A stretch of 64,000 nt of DNA from Terrabacter sp. MAHUQ-38 (GTDB lineage: Bacteria > Actinomycetota > Actinomycetes > Actinomycetales > Dermatophilaceae). Location: NCBI RefSeq assembly GCF_014518425.1, contig NZ_JACVCU010000003.1, positions 372,001-436,000 of the forward strand, read 5' to 3'. Every line of letters begins with the position of its first letter. The first letter of the stretch is position 1. The notes under the pieces are model-generated. The model was not told the origin of the DNA and did not search any database. It worked only from the letters and a program-made list of their open reading frames with translations. A program made the position numbers and the translations under genes. Positions 34,062 to 41,653 of this stretch are shown here, piece by piece.

Positions 34062-35006
34062 GTGATCGCGTCCTCGCGGTTGAACCTCACGCAGCTCGCC
34101 ACCCTGCGCGAGCTCGTCCGCAGGGGGACGCTGGCTGCGGCGGCCGAGCACCTCGGATACACCCCGGGCGCCGTCTCGCAGCACATCTCCTCGCTGGAGC
34201 AGGCACTGGGCGTGCCCCTCGTGCAGCGCTCTGGGCGACAGCTCGTCCTCACGGACGCCGGACGGATCATGGCCGACTACGCCAGCCGGCTGCTGTCACT
34301 GGAGGCTGAGGCGATCGCCGTCACGAGGTCCGTCGAGGGCGGTGCGTCCGGGCCTCTGGTCGTCGGCACGTGGGGCAGCACCGCCGTGGGCCTGCTGGCC
34401 CCGATCGTGGAACGCATGGCGTCCGAGTACCCCGACGTCGTCGTGTCGTCGCGGGAGGTCGACGTGGACGAGGCGTCCGGCTCGGTGCGCCACGGCGACG
34501 TCGACATCGCGTTCGGCCTCGACTACGCCGACGCGCCGATGCGACGCCAGCCGGGCCTGTCCGTCGTCGAGCTGCACCACGAGACGTTCGTGGTCGCACT
34601 GGCCTCGACGAGCGAGACGTCGGGGCGTCGCCGGAAGGTGGCCACCGCCGAGGAGCTGGCTGCCCTGAGCTGGATCCTCGCACCGGAGTCCAGCCAGTTC
34701 GGGCGGGCGGTGCGGGCGGGCTTCCGCCGCCGCGGGTTCGAGCCCCGCGTGCTGCACGAGGTCACCGACACGGGTGCCTCGCTGCAGCTCGCGGCCTCCG
34801 GGCTGGGAGCGACGGTCGTGACGGACCTCATGCGCCGGCTCAACCCCAGCCTCGAGCTGGCGACGCTGGAGATGGCCGACCCCCTGACCCGTCAGATCGT
34901 GCTCATCACCCGTGGCGGATCGAGGCCGCGAGAGCCCGTCAGGGTGTTCGTCGAGGTGGCCCAGGACCTTGTGGCCGAGATGCTCGGTCCCGAGGCTCGC
35001 GCCTGA
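34062..35006 (+). CDS. LysR-family regulator of the amine oxidase/ALDH operon
   Basis: 314 aa from the GTG at 34062, chosen because GGAGAGGG lies 6 bp upstream; an in-frame GTG at 34029 would start inside the probable promoter. Helix-turn-helix at residues about 18-37 (GTLAAAAEHLGYTPGAVSQH), then the effector domain (GPLVVGTWGSTAVGLLAPIV). Divergent from the amine oxidase gene, so it probably controls that operon and itself. Confidence 0.9.
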   Translation: MIASSRLNLTQLATLRELVRRGTLAAAAEHLGYTPGAVSQHISSLEQALGVPLVQRSGRQLVLTDAGRIMADYASRLLSLEAEAIAVTRSVEGGASGPLVVGTWGSTAVGLLAPIVERMASEYPDVVVSSREVDVDEASGSVRHGDVDIAFGLDYADAPMRRQPGLSVVELHHETFVVALASTSETSGRRRKVATAEELAALSWILAPESSQFGRAVRAGFRRRGFEPRVLHEVTDTGASLQLAASGLGATVVTDLMRRLNPSLELATLEMADPLTRQIVLITRGGSRPREPVRVFVEVAQDLVAEMLGPEARA

Positions 35007-35046
35007 GACTGCGGCGACTGACCTCGCGACGACCGCAGGGCTCGGG

Positions 35047-36501
35047 CTAGGGCGAGATCGTGCGCCCGAGCACTGCCTCTGCAGCGCTCAGCGACGCCGC
35101 CGACTCCTGCGCGTAGATGTCCTCCGGCACGTTCACCTCTTGGCCCAGGACGTCTTCCATCCAGGACAGATCACGTTCGGCACCGCCGTGCTCCGCGTCC
35201 ACGGCGCCGCGATCCGTGAGGTTCGACGCGAAGATGCCCGCGGCTGACCGGGGCAGGAAGTCCTCGTAGACGATCGGTTCGGGACGCAGCACGTCGGTCG
35301 CGACCAGGCCCGCGACCGTGCCTCGTCCGAGAGCGGCCACCTGCTCTGGGGCGGCCGTGCCCCCGGCGACCGCGTCGTCGACGGTGAAGGCGAAGAATCC
35401 CAGGCCCTGCGTGCACAGCTCTCGTTCGGTCGCCGGGAACCCCTGCGCCCACACCTCGGGGGCGATGTCGGCCCGGCTCAGCTCCGGGTTCGCGGCGACC
35501 CGGCGGTCGGCCTCGGCCGTCACCGCGTCGAAGCGGTCGCGCCCGGCGGGCGTCAGCGCGACCCCCCGGGCCTCGACCTCGCCGAACCGCACGCGCAGCG
35601 CGCCCTCGGTCACGCTGCCGTCCGGGTGACGGAACCTGCGGGGCTCGGACAGCGCCCGGAACGACGTCTGGCGCAGGAGCACATCGGGGCCGTCCCACCG
35701 AGGCGGCCCCTGGATCTCGTCGATCATCTCGACCCCTCGCGCCTGCATCGAGGCGTAGAGGTCGTCGATGTCGAGGACGCGTGGGGTGAGGTGGTTGATG
35801 TGGGTGGTCGTGACTCCCCCGATGTCGGCGGCCACTCCGGAGACCCGTTCCAGCTCGGCGTACCACGTGCGGTCGACCGGCTCGGGCGACAGCGCGAACG
35901 CGGCCGTCGCCAGGTCCAGGTAGCGGTCCGCGTCGGCGGACGACAGCTCGCCGTGGGCGACGGCGCGGTCGGCCAGCGCGAGCAGCTCGGGGGGGAACAG
36001 CTCTCGGGCCTCGATGAAGCGCTTGAGCCTGCCCTCGAGATCGACGTCGAAGAACCGGCGGTCCTCCGGGACGAGGACGGAGGTGAACACCCTGAACGGG
36101 TTCACGGCGAGCTCGGCCCGGTCAAGGGGACGGAACGCCGTGGACACCACCGGGATCGGCGCCGGAGCCGCGTCGCGCAGGTCGTAGAACCCGCACGGGA
36201 ACATGCCGAGGGCGCCGAACACCCGAGAGACCTGTTGGAGCTCGCGCGGCGACCCGACGCGGATCGCTCCGTGGCGTTCGGCGGTTACCCGCTCCATGCT
36301 GCCGAGCCGCGCGGCGTCGGCGCCGCGGCGGGACATGACCCGCTGGTTCACCTCCTGCGACACCGTGACCAGCGTGGTGTAGGCCGGCACCTCGCTGCCG
36401 TACAGCGACGACAGGCGGGCCGCGAACCTGGCGCGCAGGTCGGTGCTGCTGACGGTCGTGGCGCTGCGCGCCTGCGGTCCGACTGCGTTCGGGCTCTTCA
36501 T
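35047..36501 (-). CDS. hglS: 2-oxoadipate dioxygenase/decarboxylase HglS (DUF1338)
   Basis: 484 aa Fe(II) enzyme converting 2-oxoadipate to D-2-hydroxyglutarate. The metal and substrate residues described for the Pseudomonas enzyme are visible: His77 in AERHGAIR with Arg81 four residues on, a second His at about 236 in THINHLTPRVLD, and the FGEVEARGVALTPAGRDRFD block carrying the Glu ligand. ATG 36501 is chosen because GGAAGG lies 8 bp before it; a GTG at 36510 overlaps the previous stop. Only 5 bp separate it from the amino-acid dehydrogenase gene, so they are one transcript. Confidence 0.9.
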   Translation of the reverse strand: MKSPNAVGPQARSATTVSSTDLRARFAARLSSLYGSEVPAYTTLVTVSQEVNQRVMSRRGADAARLGSMERVTAERHGAIRVGSPRELQQVSRVFGALGMFPCGFYDLRDAAPAPIPVVSTAFRPLDRAELAVNPFRVFTSVLVPEDRRFFDVDLEGRLKRFIEARELFPPELLALADRAVAHGELSSADADRYLDLATAAFALSPEPVDRTWYAELERVSGVAADIGGVTTTHINHLTPRVLDIDDLYASMQARGVEMIDEIQGPPRWDGPDVLLRQTSFRALSEPRRFRHPDGSVTEGALRVRFGEVEARGVALTPAGRDRFDAVTAEADRRVAANPELSRADIAPEVWAQGFPATERELCTQGLGFFAFTVDDAVAGGTAAPEQVAALGRGTVAGLVATDVLRPEPIVYEDFLPRSAAGIFASNLTDRGAVDAEHGGAERDLSWMEDVLGQEVNVPEDIYAQESAASLSAAEAVLGRTISP

Positions 36502-36506
36502 GGACG

Positions 36507-37652
36507 TCACCTTCCGTCGACCTGGCCCCGGAGCCGCATCGCGGCGCGCACGCGTTCCTGCGCGATCTCCCGGGCCGTGGCGTGAGTGGTCAGGTCGCGG
36601 GCGCGGGCCTCGGTCACGACCGTGACGGTGTTCTGCCGCAGCTTGGCCGAGATCATCGGGAAGACGTCGTCGGGGTCGACGGTGAAGGGTGAGTACCTCG
36701 CATCCATCGAGTGGGCGGCAGCCACGATGCCGCCGGCGTTCGCGACGAAGTCGGGCACGACAGTGACGCCCCGGCGGTGCAGCACGTCGAGCGCGTCAGG
36801 GGTCGTCGGCAGGTTGGCGCCCTCGACGACCAGCCGGGCGGTCGTCCTGAGTGCCAGGTCCCTGTCGATGACGTCCTCCCGGGCCGCCGGGATGAGGATC
36901 TGGGCATCGGCGGCGAGCGCGGCAGCAGCGGCCACGGCACCGCCGTACTCGACGACGCAGTCGTCACCGGCCTGCTGGCGCAGGTCCACGAGCTTGCCGA
37001 TGTCGATGCCGCCTGCATCGACGACAGCGCCGCGGGAGGTCGACACGGCCGTGACCACGGCGCCGAGCTCGTCGAGCCTCTCGGCCGCGGCCTGACCAAC
37101 GGCACCGAAGCCCTGGATGGCGACCGTCGCCCCCCGGATCGGCAGCGAGATCGCGGACGCTGCGGCATCCGTGGCCTCGGCGACCCCGAAGCCCGTGACG
37201 CCGAGCTCGTCGTAGGGCAGGCCGCCCAGGACCCGCGGCAGGCCCACGGCGGCGCCGCGGTCGCCGAGCTCGTCGACGAAGATCGCGGCGTCGGACTCGG
37301 TCAGCCCCATGTCGAGGCCGAAGACGTACTCGGTGGGCACCTCGTTCGAGAGGGCTCGCGCGAACGCCCGGAGGATCTCCTCCTTGTTCGGTGCGGTCGG
37401 GTCGCCGAGGATGCCGGCCTTCGCGCCTCCATGGAAGAGGTCGACCCCCGCCCACTTCCACGTCATCGTCCGAGCCAGCCGTGCGACCTCCGGAACGCTG
37501 AGGTCCGGGCTCATCCGGGTGCCGCCCTTGCCGACACCGCGAGCAGTGTTGTCGATGACGAGGACGCCGCGCAGCCCCGACCTGCGGTCGGAAACGCATA
37601 CGACCTTCTCGGGCCCCCACTCGTCGATGAGCTGGAGGGTGTCGACCTGCAT
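36507..37652 (-). CDS. Glu/Leu/Phe/Val dehydrogenase-family enzyme (candidate 2-aminoadipate dehydrogenase)
   Basis: 381 aa NAD(P)-dependent amino-acid dehydrogenase. N-terminal catalytic domain with GVGKGGTRMSPDLS and KWAGVDLFHGGAKAGILGD, Rossmann domain from about residue 175 (GATVAIQGFGAVGQAAAERL), and AARE, VVEGANLPTTPDAL and VPDFVANAGGI typical of the family. AAGGAG before ATG 37652. It is the first gene of an operon with hglS, whose substrate 2-oxoadipate is the deamination product of 2-aminoadipate. That makes 2-aminoadipate a likely substrate; glutamate is the default alternative. Confidence 0.85.
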   Translation of the reverse strand: MQVDTLQLIDEWGPEKVVCVSDRRSGLRGVLVIDNTARGVGKGGTRMSPDLSVPEVARLARTMTWKWAGVDLFHGGAKAGILGDPTAPNKEEILRAFARALSNEVPTEYVFGLDMGLTESDAAIFVDELGDRGAAVGLPRVLGGLPYDELGVTGFGVAEATDAAASAISLPIRGATVAIQGFGAVGQAAAERLDELGAVVTAVSTSRGAVVDAGGIDIGKLVDLRQQAGDDCVVEYGGAVAAAAALAADAQILIPAAREDVIDRDLALRTTARLVVEGANLPTTPDALDVLHRRGVTVVPDFVANAGGIVAAAHSMDARYSPFTVDPDDVFPMISAKLRQNTVTVVTEARARDLTTHATAREIAQERVRAAMRLRGQVDGR

Positions 37653-37740
37653 GCCGTTCTCCTTCGTTCGTCCCCGTCCAGCCTGCCGCGGCACGGGACC
37701 CTCCGGAAGGTGCTGCAGCCCTCGCCGTTCTGGATGCCCG

Positions 37741-37759
37741 GTAAGCATCTCTGGTGCTC
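37741..37759. promoter_or_regulatory. Putative LysR operator (copy 2)
   Basis: GTAAGCATCTCTGGTGCTC, with the inverted repeat AGCAT-N5-GTGCT (one mismatch). It lies between the divergent amino-acid dehydrogenase (start 37652) and LysR (start 37877) genes, where a LysR autoregulatory site is expected, and matches the permease-promoter element at 22363 at 16 of 19 bases. Confidence 0.65.
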
Positions 37760-37876
37760 GCAGAGACGACCGCCGACTATCCTCGGCGGTGCACGCGCCG
37801 TTGGTCGTCGCCGAGCTGGTCCTCGACCCGTCGAACACGAGGTGGCCACTGCGACACGGAGGGATCAGGACTCGTA

Positions 37877-38806
37877 ATGCTCAACCCGGTGCACCTGCTG
37901 ACCCTTACGACAGTGGTCAGGTGCGGGTCCTTCGCCGATGCCGCACGCCAGCTCGGCTACACGCCGTCGGCCGTCTCGCAACAGATCTCGACGCTCGAAC
38001 GCGGCCTTCGGGTGCAGCTGTTCGAGCGCGACGCACGCAGCATCCGGCCCACGCCCGCGGCGGAGTTCATCGTCGCGAACTGCGGCGCCGCGTTGGGTTC
38101 GCTGCGCACTCTCGAGGACGACGTCAACCTGCTGCTCGGGGGCGTCATAGGACGCCTCAGGGTGGGCAGCTTCCCCTCGGCGAGCGAGCGGCTCCTGCCT
38201 GCTGCACTGTCGGAGTTCAGGCGTGACAACGAGCGCGTCGAGATCGGTCTGGACGAGGGTGAGTCCCATGAGCTGATGCCGCTGCTGCTGGCTCGCGAGC
38301 TCGACGTGGCGCTCGTCTACCGGTACGCGCTGGTGCCGCGCCCGTGGCCCCGTGGCGTGATGACGCGGCGCCTGCTCACCGAGGACCTCCTGCTCGTCCT
38401 CCCAGCCGATCACCCCCAGGCCGGCCACGACGTGGTCGACGTCTCGAGCCTCGCCGGCGAGACGTGGGTCTCGACGCGCAACGGGACGGCGGCTGCCACG
38501 ATGCTGCGCCAGCTGTGCCGCGGTCACGGGTTCGAACCGTCGGTCTCCTACCGCAGCAACAACTACGGCGTCATCCAGGGCCTGGTGCGCGCCGGTCTGG
38601 GTGTCGCCGTCATCCCGGCGCTCGGTCACCAGCCGCACGACCAGCTGGCGGTCGCCCGAGTGGGCCCCGAGCCGACTCACCGTCACGTGTTCCTGGCGGT
38701 CTCGCCGACTGCACCACCACCACTCGTCAACGCCATCACGACGGCTCTGGAGCAGGCGAGCCGGGATCTGGCCGCGTCGGCCCTCGGCGTCTCGTCGACC
38801 GAGTGA
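37877..38806 (+). CDS. LysR-family regulator of the dehydrogenase/hglS operon
   Basis: 309 aa. Helix-turn-helix at residues about 17-36 (GSFADAARQLGYTPSAVSQQ) and an effector-binding domain (GRLRVGSFPSASERLLPAAL; GLVRAGLGVAVIPALG). Divergent from the amino-acid dehydrogenase, with a shared inverted repeat between. Probably activates that operon in response to a lysine-pathway intermediate (inference). Related to but clearly distinct from the LysR at 34062. Confidence 0.9.
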   Translation: MLNPVHLLTLTTVVRCGSFADAARQLGYTPSAVSQQISTLERGLRVQLFERDARSIRPTPAAEFIVANCGAALGSLRTLEDDVNLLLGGVIGRLRVGSFPSASERLLPAALSEFRRDNERVEIGLDEGESHELMPLLLARELDVALVYRYALVPRPWPRGVMTRRLLTEDLLLVLPADHPQAGHDVVDVSSLAGETWVSTRNGTAAATMLRQLCRGHGFEPSVSYRSNNYGVIQGLVRAGLGVAVIPALGHQPHDQLAVARVGPEPTHRHVFLAVSPTAPPPLVNAITTALEQASRDLAASALGVSSTE

Positions 38807-38994
38807 GTAGCAGTCCGGTGCCGAGGGCCGACCAGCCTATGGCGGGCACGCTCCCCTGCCCCTGCGTCCGGTTGGCCCAGGGTGACCGTGGTGAGCTCGC
38901 GTCTGCCGAGTCCGACAAAACCCTCGTCCGGAGACGCTCGGCTGCCTACGCTCGTGGTCATGGTGGGGTGCAGGCGGCCGGACAGCTCCCGAAG

Positions 38995-41244
38995 ATGACA
39001 CAAGGCGTGGACGCAGCGGGAACGTCGGGTCCTGTCGGCGTGCCCGCGACTGGTCGCGCCGAAGCAACCAGACGCCACAGCGGCGGCACAGGTGCCACCA
39101 TCATCGAGACCAGCGCCGCCACCAGCACGTCCACCCGTGCCCTTCGGCTCGTCGGCATCGCCGTCGCCTACTACCTCGGGGCCCGGCTCGGCCTCAACCT
39201 GCCCCTCGTCGGCAACGACGTCACACCGCTGTGGCCGCCGACCGGGATCGCCGTGGCCACGCTGCTCGTCGCGGGCCGTTCCTACTGGCCGGCCGTCGCC
39301 GTCGCCGCCCTGGCCGTCAACCTCCCGATCAGTGCGACGCCGCTGGCCGCGGCCGTGACGGCCGTCGGCAACACCCTGGCACCCGTGGTGGCCGTCACCC
39401 TCCTGAACCGGGTCGGTTTCCGCCGCCAGCTCGACCGGCAGCGCGACGCGATGGCGATCGTCTTCCTGGGGGCCCTGGGGAGCATGCTGATCAGTGCCAC
39501 CATCGGCTCGGTCACGCTCGTCGCGTCAGGCGCCATCTCGGTGCAGCAGCTGCCCACGGCGATGGCGGTCTGGTGGACGGGCGACGCGATGGGGGTCCTC
39601 GTCGTCGCGCCCTTCCTGCTCTGCCTGCCGCTGTTCTGGGAGCAGCCGCGCTGGCCGACGGTGCAGTGGGTCGAAGGGGCGGCGATCCTCATGGTGGCGA
39701 CCGGCGTCGTGACGGTGGCCTCGTTGACCGACCTGCCCATCCTCTTCCTCACCCTCCCGGTGGTCGGCTGGGCGGCGTGGCGGCTGCAGCTGCGCGGCGC
39801 CGCTCCGGCGGCTCTCATCGCCTGCCTCGTCGCGACGTGGTCGGCCGCCACGATGTCCGGCCCTTTCGAGGGCATGAGCCTGTTCGCGCAGATGGTCACC
39901 CTCCAGGGCTTCAACGCCTCCGTCGCCCTGACGTCGTTCTTCCTCGCCGCACTCGTGAGCGAGCGCATGGCCGCTGCCGCTGCCCTTTCCGACGCCGCCG
40001 CCGAGCTCGAGGCGCGGGTCGAGCATCGCACCGCGCAGCTGGCTGCCGCCAACACCCGGCTCGTCCAGGAGATCCATGAGCGGTCCGCGGCACAGGAGCT
40101 GCTGGGCCACGAGGAGGCCCGCGCCCAGCGCGAGCACCAGATCGCCGAAACCCTCCAGCGCAGCCTCCTGCCGGACCGCCTCCCCGACGTGCCGGGCGTG
40201 GCCCTCGCCGCGCGCTACGTCCCGGCGACGGCGGACCTCCAGCTCGGCGGCGACTGGTACGACGTCGTCCAGCTTCCCGACGGACTCATCGGCCTCGCCA
40301 TCGGTGACGTCGCCGGGCACGGGCTCCAGGCGGCGGCGACCATGGTCCAGGTCCGGATGGCCCTGCGGGCCTATGCCCTCCAGGACCCGTCACCCCCGCA
40401 GGTCATGCTCGGCGTGCACGGGCTCGTCGCACAGCTCCCCGTGCCGGAGATGGTGACGCTGCTCTACCTCGTGTTCGACCCCTCGACGCGCCGCGTTCGC
40501 TGGACGAACGCCGGCCACCCGCCGGCCCTGGTCATCGGCGACGGGGCGGGAGCCTTCCTCACCGGCGGCCTGTCCCCGCCGATCGGTGTCACCGTCGACG
40601 GCGGCTTCACCGAGCAGACCCGCGTCCTCGAGCAGGGCGCGACGCTCCTGCTCTACACGGACGGTCTCGTCGAGCGGAGAGGCGTGTCGATCACCGAGGG
40701 CCTGGACCGGCTCCGCCGTGAGGCGGCCGCCGCTCCTGCCGACGCCGACCTCGAGTCGCTGTGCGACCTGCTTCTCGACACCTTCCTCGTCGAGCACCAC
40801 GTCGAGGACGACGTCGCGATCATCGCCATGCGCCCGGCGGCATCCGTCGACGGCGAGCTGACCCTGCGCCTGCCGGCCGAGGCCCGCAACCTCGTCCAGG
40901 TGCGCGGCGCCCTGCGCCGCTGGCTGCGCGAGAACGGCGTGCCCGAGACCGATGTCAACGAGGTCCTCGTCGCCGCCGGCGAGGCGTGCGCCAACGTGGT
41001 GCAGCACGCCTACAGCGCCCAGGCCGACGCCGGCGACCTCGACGTCGAGGCCCGACTCGGAGACGGTGGGCTCGAGGTTCTCGTGCGCGACCATGGCCAG
41101 TGGCGCCCGGCCGCCGACCGCGGCGGAGGCTGGGGGCTGCAGCTCATGGAGGCGCTGATGGACGGGGTCGATGTCGAGCAGACGCCCGGGGGCACGGAGG
41201 TCCACCTGCACCGCCGCGTCGAGACCGGGGTGTCGCGTGAGTGA
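38995..41244 (+). CDS. MASE1 sensor with SpoIIE phosphatase and HATPase domains
   Basis: 749 aa from ATG 38995 (GTG 38968 is an alternative). Residues about 45-325 are a MASE1-type eight-helix membrane sensor (LGARLGLNLPLVGNDVTPLWPPTGI). A coiled coil (ALSDAAAELEARVEHRTAQL, about 325-380) leads to a PP2C-type SpoIIE/RsbU phosphatase (LGGDWYDVVQLPDG, GDVAGHGLQAA, WTNAGHPPAL, LLYTDGLVERR, EDDVAIIAMR). The end is an RsbW-like HATPase (VAAGEACANVVQHAY, VRDHGQWRP, GWGLQLMEALMDGV). It can both phosphorylate and dephosphorylate partner-switch proteins; the STAS protein encoded next is the obvious partner. Confidence 0.9.
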   Translation: MTQGVDAAGTSGPVGVPATGRAEATRRHSGGTGATIIETSAATSTSTRALRLVGIAVAYYLGARLGLNLPLVGNDVTPLWPPTGIAVATLLVAGRSYWPAVAVAALAVNLPISATPLAAAVTAVGNTLAPVVAVTLLNRVGFRRQLDRQRDAMAIVFLGALGSMLISATIGSVTLVASGAISVQQLPTAMAVWWTGDAMGVLVVAPFLLCLPLFWEQPRWPTVQWVEGAAILMVATGVVTVASLTDLPILFLTLPVVGWAAWRLQLRGAAPAALIACLVATWSAATMSGPFEGMSLFAQMVTLQGFNASVALTSFFLAALVSERMAAAAALSDAAAELEARVEHRTAQLAAANTRLVQEIHERSAAQELLGHEEARAQREHQIAETLQRSLLPDRLPDVPGVALAARYVPATADLQLGGDWYDVVQLPDGLIGLAIGDVAGHGLQAAATMVQVRMALRAYALQDPSPPQVMLGVHGLVAQLPVPEMVTLLYLVFDPSTRRVRWTNAGHPPALVIGDGAGAFLTGGLSPPIGVTVDGGFTEQTRVLEQGATLLLYTDGLVERRGVSITEGLDRLRREAAAAPADADLESLCDLLLDTFLVEHHVEDDVAIIAMRPAASVDGELTLRLPAEARNLVQVRGALRRWLRENGVPETDVNEVLVAAGEACANVVQHAYSAQADAGDLDVEARLGDGGLEVLVRDHGQWRPAADRGGGWGLQLMEALMDGVDVEQTPGGTEVHLHRRVETGVSRE

Positions 41245-41653
41245 CCTCGCCCGCATCGAGGCCCGGCGCACGGGCCCGGCCCACGTCGTCCATGTCACGG
41301 GCGAGGTCGACCTGTCCAACGCCCAGGAGCTGACCGATGCCGTCGCCCGCGACGTCCCCGACGACGTGACCCTCGTCGTTCTCGACCTCACCGGCACGAC
41401 CTACGTCGACAGCGCGACCATCGCGACGCTCTTCCGCCTCTCGTCCCGGCTGCGCGAGCGCCGCCAGGAGCTGCGGCTCGTCGTGCCTCCGGACTCGCCG
41501 ATCCGCGCGGTTCTCGAGCTGACTCACCTGAGCCACGTCATCCCGATCGACGAGCAGCCGTATGCCGTCCCGTCGGAGCCGCCGGAACCGCCGGAGCTGC
41601 CGGAGCCGCCGGCGCCACGAGCGCCGGGCGGCGTCGATCAGAGCAGCGGGTAG
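41237..41653 (+). CDS. STAS-domain anti-sigma-factor antagonist
   Basis: 138 aa, GTG start overlapping the sensor gene stop by 8 nt. STAS domain spans residues 1-105 with the phosphorylatable Ser in LDLTGTTYVDSATIATLF. The tail is a Pro/Glu-rich stretch (EPPEPPELPEPPAPRAPGG) unusual for the family. The last 16 bp overlap the 3' end of the convergent sigma-factor gene. Partner-switch component downstream of the SpoIIE/HATPase sensor. Confidence 0.9.
   Translation: MSDLARIEARRTGPAHVVHVTGEVDLSNAQELTDAVARDVPDDVTLVVLDLTGTTYVDSATIATLFRLSSRLRERRQELRLVVPPDSPIRAVLELTHLSHVIPIDEQPYAVPSEPPEPPELPEPPAPRAPGGVDQSSG

Noticed and set aside
38344-38994. N-terminal extension of the MASE1-SpoIIE protein
   Set aside because: It lies within the LysR gene in another frame and has no domain; the sensor begins near 38995.
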